Origin: a virus
Length of the DNA stretch: 64,000 nt
Virus record (IMG/VR): IMGVR_UViG_3300036859_000973
Span: 1 to 64,000 of that record
Strand: one strand, 5' to 3'
In this document: positions 24,329-31,715 of the stretch, in pieces
How the letters are laid out: every line of letters starts with the position of its first letter
Numbering within the stretch: the first letter of the stretch is position 1
The notes under the pieces: model-generated
Told to the model about the DNA's origin: nothing
The model's database searches: none
The model's input: the letters and a program-made list of their open reading frames with translations, nothing else
Position numbers and translations under genes: made by a program

Positions 24329-24496
24329 ATGACCGTGACCTTGACGCGGGTCGAGACGTGGCAGGCCCAGTCGCAGGCAGAATACGACGTGCTCTCCGCG
24401 CGCGCACAGGAACTCCAGGCGAACCTCTTCGACGTCGATCTCGATCCCAACAACCTCAAGGTCGTCGTCACGTTCACCAAGGACTACGAGGTGTGA
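24329..24496 (+). CDS. Small hypothetical protein (55 aa)
   Basis: This 55-residue protein has a helix (QAQSQAEYDVLSARAQELQA) followed by two short strands. The gene is 5 bp from both neighbours' ends and is clearly part of the virion operon. No function is recognised. Confidence 0.6.
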   Translation: MTVTLTRVETWQAQSQAEYDVLSARAQELQANLFDVDLDPNNLKVVVTFTKDYEV

Positions 24497-24500
24497 GGGC

Positions 24501-24887
24501 ATGGGCGCTGGCGTCGGACGGTGGAAGGTCGGCACCGATGCCGACGTCACGGCGCGGTTCATCGACGACGAGGGCGAGATCATCACAGGCACGGCCACCG
24601 TCAAGATCACGCGCCGGAACCCCACCGTCGAGTACCTCCAGTCCGATCTCACGACCTGGGGGGCTACGCCGGTGAGCCACGCCGCCAGCTACATCGCGGC
24701 TGTCGGATGGACGCTCGTGCTCGACGTCCCGCTCAGCGCCGACGGGTTCTACGTCACGGCCGAGCTTACGCACAGCGACCCCGACGTGGTGCCGTGGATC
24801 GAGACGAACTTCGTGACCCAGCAGGACGAGGACGACGTCGAGGTGCAGCAAGCTCCCGTCGAGCCCGCCCTCGTATTTGAGGACTGA
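24501..24887 (+). CDS. Ig-like beta protein (128 aa)
   Basis: This 128-residue protein is a single beta-sandwich pattern (VTARFIDDEGEIITGTATVK...FYVTAELTHSD) with an acidic tail. The pattern is common in phage neck and capsid accessory proteins. It precedes the connector gene. The exact role is unknown. Confidence 0.6.
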   Translation: MGAGVGRWKVGTDADVTARFIDDEGEIITGTATVKITRRNPTVEYLQSDLTTWGATPVSHAASYIAAVGWTLVLDVPLSADGFYVTAELTHSDPDVVPWIETNFVTQQDEDDVEVQQAPVEPALVFED

Positions 24888-24901
24888 GTCGTTTCCGGAT
24901 G

Positions 24902-24943
24902 GCTTATGTTGGACCGCCGACGTAGAGCGACGGGAGAAGGCGA
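24902..24943 (+). promoter_or_regulatory. Weak internal promoter candidate
   Basis: A TATA-like CTTATG at 24903-24908 is directly followed by TTGGAC (24909-24914). GGGAGAAGG follows at 24932-24940, just before the ATG at 24943. The layout matches the promoter at 3268-3305 but each part is weaker, so it is only a candidate for an internal start in the virion operon. Confidence 0.3.
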
Positions 24944-26073
24944 TGGTTTCAGAGCCCTTCGTTGACAACGTCCCCGCCAACGCCTTCATCATCCCGAGGG
25001 GCCGCATCGACTTCCTCAAGACGGCGCTCAAGAGCGGGTCGAGCCTCCTCGCGCCCGACACCGACGCCTTCGCCTACATCGACCTCGTCAGGATCTTCGA
25101 CCCGGACGACAACGATGTCACGGCAGACTGGGAGACGATCGCGCTCGATCCCGACGACGATGATGACATCTACGACGACACCCACGCGAAGTACGTCGGA
25201 AACGCCTCGAAGCGCACCGTCACCGACGGTGTCACGAACAACGGGTCGCCAACGCTGACGAGCGCCACGGCGGCCTTCGTCGCAGGCTCCGACGTCGGCA
25301 AGGCCGTGGTCGGCGCCGGCATCCCCGGGGGCACGACGATCTCCGCCGTCGTGAGCGCCACCCAGGCCACGATGTCGGCCAACGCCACAGCGACCGCGAC
25401 AGGCCTCACCGTGGTCATCGGCACGCCGAACATCGGCCTCTTCCACAACGGCGGCGGCCGGATGGCCCAGAAGATCAAGGCCCCCGACGACGCGGAGGTC
25501 ACGACATCCTCCACCACGCGCCTATGGAAGGTGACGTGGCGCGTCAAGAAGAACGACAGCTTCATCGAGAACTCGGAGAACTTCAACGTCGCCGAGGCCG
25601 GCGTCCTCGTCTTCAACGTGGACGTCGTGACCGTCGCCGAGGTCGAGCGCGGCATTGTCACGAACCTCACCGACCCCGAGATCGAGGACATCATCGTCGA
25701 GGCCACCGACCAGATCGAAGGCCTCCTGGACGCCTGCGGCATCGACGTGGACGGCTTCACCGAGATCCCGCCCCTCGTGCGCAACGGGATCATCAAGTGG
25801 TCGCGCGGGCTCATCTTCCAACGCGACTCCCTCGCGACGGGAGGCCAGATCATCCGCGTGAAGGAAGGCCCCGTCGAAGTCGGCTACTCCAGCACGAGCG
25901 TCCGCACGAGCATCTCCGACTACTTCGACGAGGCGCGGATCGACATCGCGACGTACTGCAAGCGCCACGGCCCGCTCAAGCGCCCGCGGCTCAGGGTCAC
26001 GCGGCAGCTACCGGGAGACGGGGCCTTCGTGCTTGATGGAGAGATCGATACCGCGATCACCCTCGGGCGGTGA
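24943..26073 (+). CDS. Head-tail connector/adaptor with inserted beta-helix module
   Basis: This 376-residue protein ends in a helical region (about 255-345, EVERGIVTNLTDPEIEDIIV...) like gp6/gp15-type head-tail adaptors. The centre (about 90-165) is a module (TVTDGVTNNGSPTLTSATAAF...GKAVVGAGIP) found in many phage fibres and lyases, where it repeats as a small beta element. It appears to have been inserted into the adaptor, which makes the protein much longer than usual. The ATG has GGGAGAAGG upstream. Confidence 0.6.
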   Translation: MVSEPFVDNVPANAFIIPRGRIDFLKTALKSGSSLLAPDTDAFAYIDLVRIFDPDDNDVTADWETIALDPDDDDDIYDDTHAKYVGNASKRTVTDGVTNNGSPTLTSATAAFVAGSDVGKAVVGAGIPGGTTISAVVSATQATMSANATATATGLTVVIGTPNIGLFHNGGGRMAQKIKAPDDAEVTTSSTTRLWKVTWRVKKNDSFIENSENFNVAEAGVLVFNVDVVTVAEVERGIVTNLTDPEIEDIIVEATDQIEGLLDACGIDVDGFTEIPPLVRNGIIKWSRGLIFQRDSLATGGQIIRVKEGPVEVGYSSTSVRTSISDYFDEARIDIATYCKRHGPLKRPRLRVTRQLPGDGAFVLDGEIDTAITLGR

Positions 26074-26077
26074 GGCG

Positions 26078-26458
26078 GTGCCGTCCTCCGATCCGTGGGA
26101 CTTTTTCGACTTCGTCCACAAGATCGAGCGCGTCGCCGTCACCAAGATGACCGTGGATCAGGCCACGGGCGCTGTCGTCGCTCCGACGACCGTCGTGACG
26201 GTGATCTCCGGCCACGTCTCCTTCGATCCCGAGGAACTCAACGTCCGCGAGCGCTCGGGCATCGCCGAGCGCGGCGACGCGCTCCTGTGGACGGAGACCA
26301 CGCTGGCCATCGGGGACAACGTCAACATCTACCTGGACAGCACGAACACGGTCTTCGACGCCTTCCAGGTCATCGGCGTGCAGCGTCACGACGTCCTCTA
26401 CACCCACGTCAGCACCCCGAACCGGAAGGAGTACGTCCTGCGCCGGAGGGCATCCTGA
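26078..26458 (+). CDS. Head-closure (stopper)-like protein (126 aa)
   Basis: This 126-residue protein has the layout of head-completion proteins: an initial H-K-I-E-R-V segment, a central region with SGIAERGDALLWT, and a closing strand FQVIGVQRHD. It lies between the adaptor and the gp10-like protein, the normal stopper position. The start is GTG at 26078, 4 bp after the previous stop. A longer frame from 26033 would overlap the adaptor. Confidence 0.6.
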   Translation: MPSSDPWDFFDFVHKIERVAVTKMTVDQATGAVVAPTTVVTVISGHVSFDPEELNVRERSGIAERGDALLWTETTLAIGDNVNIYLDSTNTVFDAFQVIGVQRHDVLYTHVSTPNRKEYVLRRRAS

Positions 26459-27063
26459 TGCCACCCCGCGCGACGATCCGGCGCGGGCGCAACATCACGA
26501 TCCTGGACTTCGACAACACGCCGCGCCTCCTCGCGGTGCTGCCGTTCCTCAAGGTCGCTGCCGTCGAGATGGGCGCTGCGGCGCTCAAGCGCGAGATGGA
26601 GAAGATCTTCGCGACGCAGGGCGGCGACGACCCGTGGGGGCCGAACAGCGACCTCACGATCCGCTGGAAGGGCCACAACCGCATCATGCAGGGCCGCACG
26701 GGATCGCTCTCGGATCGCATCGACATCCGGATCGGCAGCGCCGAGATCCCGCCGGTCGAGCGCCCCCACGAGCAACGCCTCATCGGGTGGTTCGACGAGC
26801 CGCACCCGGACTCGGCGACAGGGCTCACCGTGGGCGAGGTCGCGATGGCACACGAGTTCGGCGTCCTCTCCGGCGAGAACCTGCCGCGCCACAGCGGCCA
26901 GGGCAGCGACCCCATCTTCGGCATGACGGGGCGCCGCGGCACCGCCATGGACATCCCGCCGCGCCCGTGGGCGAGCGCCGCGGCCGACGGTCAAGGCGAC
27001 GAGATCCTGGCGAAGATGGAAAGCGGCATCCTTTTCGGCGTCCGGGGGGTGCTCCTCTCGTGA
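26458..27063 (+). CDS. HK97 gp10/virion morphogenesis-type tail completion protein
   Basis: This 201-residue protein contains DPWGPNSDLTIRWKGHNRIM, then TGSLSDRIDIR and later VGEVAMAHEFG. This matches the pattern of Mu gpG/HK97 gp10 virion-morphogenesis proteins that finish the tail end at the neck. It overlaps the stopper gene by TGATG and the next microgene by GTGA. Confidence 0.65.
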   Translation: MPPRATIRRGRNITILDFDNTPRLLAVLPFLKVAAVEMGAAALKREMEKIFATQGGDDPWGPNSDLTIRWKGHNRIMQGRTGSLSDRIDIRIGSAEIPPVERPHEQRLIGWFDEPHPDSATGLTVGEVAMAHEFGVLSGENLPRHSGQGSDPIFGMTGRRGTAMDIPPRPWASAAADGQGDEILAKMESGILFGVRGVLLS

Positions 27064-27182
27064 GCTACTGGGCTGTGATGCGCGGCAAGGAGCCCCTCGG
27101 GCTCTTCGTCCTCCAGTCCGACGCCGAGCGCGCCGTCGTGCGCGTGTGGGGCGGCGACGGCTCCGTCCTGGAGGTTGCATGA
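27060..27182 (+). CDS. Small coupled protein (40 aa)
   Basis: This 40-residue protein starts at GTG overlapping the previous stop (GTGA), and its stop overlaps the next ATG (ATGA). It has a beta-hairpin-like sequence (YWAVMRGKEPLGLFVLQSDA). Function is unknown; tight coupling on both sides supports translation. Confidence 0.5.
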   Translation: MSYWAVMRGKEPLGLFVLQSDAERAVVRVWGGDGSVLEVA

Positions 27183-28060
27183 GCGAGGAGGTCATCGACA
27201 TCGTCGCCGGCCTCGTCAAGCTCCTCCCGGAGACGTTCACCATCGCCAACGGCGACGTCATCGGCGACGATGGCAGCGGTGTGAAGGCCTTCGATGCCGA
27301 GGAGGACGTCGCGCGCCCCGCGTACCCGTACATCACGGTCCAGCGGCTTCCGCAGCCGCGGATCTCCCAGTTCAACGAGTTCTTCGAGGCCAAGGTCAAG
27401 CTGGTCGATCAGACGGACCGGCTCTACGCGGGCGCGACGCCAGGCGATGGCGCGGTGGGCGAGGCCGCGCTCGGCGAGCCCGTCACGCCCGAGGGCGCGA
27501 CGCCGACGATCTACCCGCTCTCGCAGAAGGACGTGAGCAGCATCGTGGCCGTCGAGGCCTCCGTGGGCGGCAGCTACGTCACCCTCGCGTCCTCGAACTA
27601 CCAGATCGTCGAGCTTGAGGGCTACACGACGGGCAGCGCCATCGAGTTCACCGGGGCGGCGCCGGACGCCGGCACGACGTTCACCGTTTCCTACAAGCAC
27701 AAGCTTTACCAGGTGACGAACGCGAACCAGGTCCGCCACACCCTGCGCCTGTTCGTCTGGTGCGGCCCGCTCGCGCCCGGCGCGCGCGGCGCGACCGTGT
27801 TCTACCCCAAGTCCAGGCTCGCCGAGCAGCTTTCCCAGGCCGTCCTGGGCGCGCTGGCGCGCGTGCAGGGGCAAGCTCTCGACAGCGGCAACACGGCCAA
27901 GATCGGCGCCGCGGCGAGCATCGGCACGATCCCCACGGACCAGGCCGAGTCCTTCATGCGGGCCGCCATCGACGTCCTCGTCCACCAGCACCAGCGCGTC
28001 GTGATCCTGGAAGCCGAAGCTGTCGGCCGCATCGTGGCGGCGCCGGAAGCGACCGTCTGA
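27179..28060 (+). CDS. Tail terminator-like protein (293 aa)
   Basis: The gene stands where contractile-tailed viruses encode the tail terminator, just before the sheath. An N-terminal helix (IDIVAGLVKLLPETF), the phrase RPAYPYITVQRLP and the C-terminal domain (YHKLYQVTN..., LVHQHQRVVILEAEAVG) fit that role. The middle (about 75-165) is an added beta domain, so the protein is longer than the family's usual ~150-200 residues. Assignment is mainly by position. Confidence 0.5.
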   Translation: MSEEVIDIVAGLVKLLPETFTIANGDVIGDDGSGVKAFDAEEDVARPAYPYITVQRLPQPRISQFNEFFEAKVKLVDQTDRLYAGATPGDGAVGEAALGEPVTPEGATPTIYPLSQKDVSSIVAVEASVGGSYVTLASSNYQIVELEGYTTGSAIEFTGAAPDAGTTFTVSYKHKLYQVTNANQVRHTLRLFVWCGPLAPGARGATVFYPKSRLAEQLSQAVLGALARVQGQALDSGNTAKIGAAASIGTIPTDQAESFMRAAIDVLVHQHQRVVILEAEAVGRIVAAPEATV

Positions 28061-28128
28061 GCCCGCCAGAAGCAAATCGCCGACTTCAAGTACCTCGGTG
28101 AAGCCTTTCGCCACCGGAGCGGACAGCT

Positions 28129-29502
28129 TTGGCGGCCGTGGACTTCGTCATCACGACGACCAACCTGGATGCCAAGGGCAGCGGGCGCCGCGGCGCGCGC
28201 ATCCTTGCCCTCGTGGCCCCCTTGGAGGCCCTGGGCGGTTCCGAGTCGGCCAACGTCGTCAAGCGCGTGATCCGCGTGGCCGACGCCGAGGAGTTCTTCG
28301 GCGTGGGATCGAAGCTCGCCCTCGGCGCGAAGGCCGCCATCAACTCGGGTGCGCGCCCCATCTTCGAGGTCGCCGCTGACGACCTCGCGGGCTCGCCGTT
28401 CACGGAGACGTTCGGCACGGGTGGCGCCATCACGACCGGCACGCTCACTGCGGCCAACCTCCCGCTCACCGAGATCACGGCCGCGTCGCGCGATGGCTCG
28501 AACATCCTGGCCGGCGTGAAGTTCACGTCGAAGGACCCCGCGACCGTCTCGCCAGCGCCCGCCGCAGCCGAGGTCTTCATCAACCCGAAGACGGGAGCGT
28601 TCAAGCTGGGTACGGCGACCACGGGGGCCGGCGCGGGCTTCGTCGTCACCTACAAGAGCCACGACTGGCAGGCCGCGTTCAACGTGCTCGCCCTGGAGGA
28701 CTACGAGATCCTCGCGCCCGCGGGCTTCCAATTCACGGCGCAGAACTTCGGCATCTACGACAAGTTCCTCACCGAGGCCGAGGACCGCTTCAAGCTGGTC
28801 TGCGGCGGCCTCGCGGACGGCGTGGCCGTCACCGATGTCGGGGACGCCACGGCGAACTCGATCTTCGACGTGGCCGACATCGGCACTAAGCCGCGCCTCA
28901 ACCTGCTGGCGGCGTTCTACGCCAGCGGCGACGACCTCACGTCCGCGTGGGCGGGCGACCGCGTGGCCGACGTGGCCAACGGCACGTCCAAGATGCAGCC
29001 AGCGCCCGAGGGCGTCACCTACGACGACTCGTACCTCGAAGATGACTTCGGCGCCGAGGAGAGCCCCGCCGCCGGCACCTGGCACGCCGCGGGCGTCAAC
29101 GCCGTCATCAAGAACGAGTTCGGCGCCTTCGAGGTCACGAACGACCGCAGCCGCACGCCCTACACCGACTTCCAGAAGTTCTGGAGCACCACGCGCAACA
29201 TCCGCGCCGTGAACGTGCGCGTCGAGGGCGACCTCATCAACGCGCGCCGGCGCAGCAGCGTCGCCATCCCCTTCACGCAGGGTGGCATGGAGATCATCCG
29301 CGGCGTGATCGAGAACTCGCTCAGCAGCTTGCTCGGCCAGGGTCTCATCGCGCCCGAGCCAGCGCCGGTGGTCATCGTGCCCAACGTCGAGGAGGTGGAC
29401 GCCACCGACCGCGCGAACCGCGTGGTGACGGGCGTCGAATACACCTACCGCCTGCCCGGCCAGGTCCATCTCGTGAAGATCGTCGCCAACGTGTCCATCT
29501 GA
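28129..29502 (+). CDS. Contractile tail sheath protein
   Basis: This 457-residue protein is followed directly by a tail-tube-sized gene, the standard sheath-tube order. The C-terminal ~130 residues (FQKFWSTTRNIRAVNVRVEGDLINARRRSS...) match the conserved core of phage sheath proteins, including the final strand YRLPGQVHLVKIVANVSI. The middle carries a variable beta domain. The sheath contracts to drive the tube through the host envelope. The start is TTG at 28129 with GGAG about 9 bp upstream; a GTG three codons later is possible. Confidence 0.8.
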   Translation: MAAVDFVITTTNLDAKGSGRRGARILALVAPLEALGGSESANVVKRVIRVADAEEFFGVGSKLALGAKAAINSGARPIFEVAADDLAGSPFTETFGTGGAITTGTLTAANLPLTEITAASRDGSNILAGVKFTSKDPATVSPAPAAAEVFINPKTGAFKLGTATTGAGAGFVVTYKSHDWQAAFNVLALEDYEILAPAGFQFTAQNFGIYDKFLTEAEDRFKLVCGGLADGVAVTDVGDATANSIFDVADIGTKPRLNLLAAFYASGDDLTSAWAGDRVADVANGTSKMQPAPEGVTYDDSYLEDDFGAEESPAAGTWHAAGVNAVIKNEFGAFEVTNDRSRTPYTDFQKFWSTTRNIRAVNVRVEGDLINARRRSSVAIPFTQGGMEIIRGVIENSLSSLLGQGLIAPEPAPVVIVPNVEEVDATDRANRVVTGVEYTYRLPGQVHLVKIVANVSI

Positions 29503-29521
29503 GGATCTCTGAGGTCTCATC

Positions 29522-29944
29522 ATGTCCAACTGGGAACCAAGCGACTGGGACCTTCTCGTGGCAGAGGAGATCGTCAGCGAGCCCGGGGACAAGCTTCGCG
29601 GGTGGAAACCGAACGGCGAGCCTTCCCCGATCGAGGGGCCCGGTGGCGTGTGGTACGGCTTCAACACGCAGAAGGGCGCCAACGGCGTCCGCTTCCAGAT
29701 CACCGTCAAGAGTTCCTCGACGCACCTGAAGAAGCTCTACGATGCCGCCAAGGAGATGCGCGAGGTCCCGATCTACGCCGTGCTGGCGCGCAACATCGGC
29801 ACCTACCCGCCGAACTACCCGAAGCGTATCGGCGCGAAGCGGTGCGTCCTGGCCCCCGGCGAGGGCATGGCCGGCACCAGCGAGGCCGGCGACGTCACAT
29901 TCGACGTGCTCGGTATTGATCCCGTCATCGAGGTTATTGGCTGA
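29522..29944 (+). CDS. Tail tube protein
   Basis: This 140-residue protein follows the sheath gene at 20 bp. Segments such as GVRFQITVKSSSTHLKKLYDAAKE and AGTSEAGDVTFDVLGID fit tube proteins of contractile tails (strand-helix-strand with a terminal strand). It would stack as hexamers to form the inner tube. Confidence 0.78.
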   Translation: MSNWEPSDWDLLVAEEIVSEPGDKLRGWKPNGEPSPIEGPGGVWYGFNTQKGANGVRFQITVKSSSTHLKKLYDAAKEMREVPIYAVLARNIGTYPPNYPKRIGAKRCVLAPGEGMAGTSEAGDVTFDVLGIDPVIEVIG

Positions 29945-29996
29945 GCGGCGCCGATTTCGTCTCCTTGATGGGGCGGCGCCGTCCTAGCCTCGATCC

Positions 29997-30773
29997 ATGG
30001 CCGACTCACCTGCCTCCCAGGTCCAGCCACCTCCCACGGAGGAGGAGCTTCGCGCCGTCGAGGCGCTGTTCGTCGAGAGCAACGAGCCCCTTGTCGGCAC
30101 GCTCGATGACGCCTTCATCCACGACGACGAGATCGACGAGGTCCTCGTCCCGACGGGGCGCCATCGCGACGGGCAGCAAGTGGCCATCGTGGTCAAGGTG
30201 CGCGATCCAGGCGTGAGTTCCCAGGCCGTCGCCCTCGAACTCGCCGATCCGAAGGAGAAGGAGCTTGCGACGCTCCGACTCTGGCGCGCGTGCGTCGTGG
30301 AGCCGCGCGAGATCGCGCGCAGCTACGTCCACGAGGAGGCCAAGGACGCGGACGTGCGCGCGTGGGAGGCAGCCGAGGCTGCGTGGCAGAAGGCCGCCGA
30401 GGACAAGCGCGGCCCGCGGCCGAAGCGTCCCTTCTGCTTCGAGGACACCACGACCGCGTTCCGCGGCTTCCTCACCATCGAGCTTCAGTTGAAGCTGGGG
30501 ATCGACGCGGATTTTACGCAACGCCTCCTCCGCAAGACGGTGTCCAAGGAGGCAGTCCATCGGGCGATCAAATCGTACACGAAGTCGCTGCCGCCTACCG
30601 GCTCGATCCGGAGGAAGTTGCACGACGAGCGCGAGTCCGCCCGCGCTGGCTCGCCGACGCCTACCTCTGGCTCCGCATCCGTCACGGACGAGAGCGCGCC
30701 GAACGGTTCATCGACACCACCTACGCCGTCGCCAGCGGCTTCGGCGGGAAGTTCCAACACCCCGAACTCCTGA
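29997..30773 (+). CDS. Tail assembly chaperone, short form
   Basis: This is the zero-frame product of 258 residues. About 1-195 is a helical chaperone domain (LDDAFIHDDEIDEVLVPTGRH..., FRGFLTIELQLKLGIDADF). After residue ~205 the sequence becomes Ser/Thr/Pro-rich and unnatural because translation has passed the point where the long form switches frame. The position between tube and tape measure is diagnostic for the gpG/gpG-T chaperone pair that loads the tape measure. Confidence 0.7.
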   Translation: MADSPASQVQPPPTEEELRAVEALFVESNEPLVGTLDDAFIHDDEIDEVLVPTGRHRDGQQVAIVVKVRDPGVSSQAVALELADPKEKELATLRLWRACVVEPREIARSYVHEEAKDADVRAWEAAEAAWQKAAEDKRGPRPKRPFCFEDTTTAFRGFLTIELQLKLGIDADFTQRLLRKTVSKEAVHRAIKSYTKSLPPTGSIRRKLHDERESARAGSPTPTSGSASVTDESAPNGSSTPPTPSPAASAGSSNTPNS

Positions 30774-30889
30774 AGGAGGTCACACCGCGCATGACCGAAC
30801 TGCAACGCCACCTCGCCGCGAAGGGCACGGCCAGCGAGAAGCCCGGCTACAGGCCGACGATCGACGGCGGCTTCGAGATCCGGTTCTGA
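29997..30889 (+). CDS. Tail assembly chaperone, -1 frameshift long form
   Basis: A second protein-like segment lies in the -1 frame: QIVHEVAAAYRLDPEEVARR and then WLADAYLWLRIRHGRERAER to the stop at 30889. It has no start codon of its own near its beginning, so it is best explained as the C-terminal extension made by programmed -1 frameshifting, as in most tailed phages. The exact slip site is unclear. TTTT at 30512-30515 lets tRNA-Phe re-pair fully, and ATCAAAT near 30567 is an alternative closer to where both frames look protein-like. A sequencing error is less likely given the conserved arrangement. Confidence 0.65.
30512..30515 (+). promoter_or_regulatory. Candidate -1 frameshift slip site
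   Basis: The run of four T (zero frame GAT TTT ACG) is the only place near the frame switch where a tRNA can move back one base with full pairing. It is not a classical heptamer, and slipping here would replace ~25 residues of the short form, so confidence is low. Confidence 0.3.
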
Positions 30890-30893
30890 GACG

Positions 30894-31715
30894 ATGGTCG
30901 CCGCGCTCTCCGAGGAGAGGCAACTGGCCATCTGCGGTGCCTACCTTGGGGGTTTCGGGGCCGCGAGGGCTGGTGCCCTCGTCGGGGCTTCAAAGTGCGC
31001 AGCCGAGGGCGCGATCAGGAGACACGGAATCTCCATGCGCACGGCGGAACAGGCGTCACGAAGGTACGATCTCGACGAGCACTTCTTCGACTCCATCGAC
31101 ACGGAGGAGAAGGCGTACTGGCTTGGCTTCGTCGTGGCCGACGGGTACATCACGCCTGCCGGCTCGATCAAGCTGGGGTTGCAGGAGAGAGACAGGAGTC
31201 ACATCGAGAAGTTCCGTGCCGCGCTGAAGAGCGACATGTCGATCAGATCGTACAACTACGGCGACCCCTATGCCATAATGGAGGTGCGGAGCAAGACGAT
31301 GTTCGCTGCGTTGCAGCGTCTTGGTGTCGCGTGCCTGAAACCGAAGAGGGCGGTTCCGGATGTCCGGGAGGACTTGCTCCGTCACTACTGGCGCGGGGCG
31401 TTCGATGCCGATGGAACCCTCACGAACTATCCGAAGTGCAGCCGATACAAGGACACGATCTACGTCTATGATTCATGGGGGGCTCAATTCACAGGAAACT
31501 TGAGTGCTGTTATGGCGTTTGAGAGGTTCGTAGGGGAAAATACTGGATTGAGAGCGCACGTTGGAAGCTACAAGGACGGGAGCAACAGGGCCACTTATGG
31601 CAACAAAGGCGCTTCAATTGTGGCTTCATTGTTGTATAACGGATGCAATTATTTCCTCGATAGGAAGAAGGTGCTTGCTGAGAGGATTTCTCTTTGTTTC
31701 TCGGAGGAATCCTGA
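30894..31715 (+). CDS. Free-standing LAGLIDADG homing endonuclease in the tail operon
   Basis: This 273-residue protein has LAGLIDADG helices AYWLGFVVADG (74-84) and HYWRGAFDADG (164-174), with an N-terminal helix-turn-helix-like region (about 8-50). It sits exactly between the tail chaperone and the tape measure, in their direction. Its TGA overlaps the tape-measure ATG (TGATG), and the tape-measure ribosome-binding site GGAGGA lies inside its last codons. GC content drops through its 3' half and into the first ~60 bp of the tape measure. It is clearly related to the endonuclease at 15134-16069. Confidence 0.85.
   Translation: MVAALSEERQLAICGAYLGGFGAARAGALVGASKCAAEGAIRRHGISMRTAEQASRRYDLDEHFFDSIDTEEKAYWLGFVVADGYITPAGSIKLGLQERDRSHIEKFRAALKSDMSIRSYNYGDPYAIMEVRSKTMFAALQRLGVACLKPKRAVPDVREDLLRHYWRGAFDADGTLTNYPKCSRYKDTIYVYDSWGAQFTGNLSAVMAFERFVGENTGLRAHVGSYKDGSNRATYGNKGASIVASLLYNGCNYFLDRKKVLAERISLCFSEES

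Noticed and set aside
27802-29709. 635-codon minus-strand frame opposite the sheath gene
   Set aside because: The plus-strand sheath and tube genes are well supported; the antisense frame is low complexity.
30540-30889. Separate gene in the -1 frame behind the tail chaperone
   Set aside because: No start codon with a ribosome-binding site precedes the protein-like part; a frameshift extension fits the gene position better.
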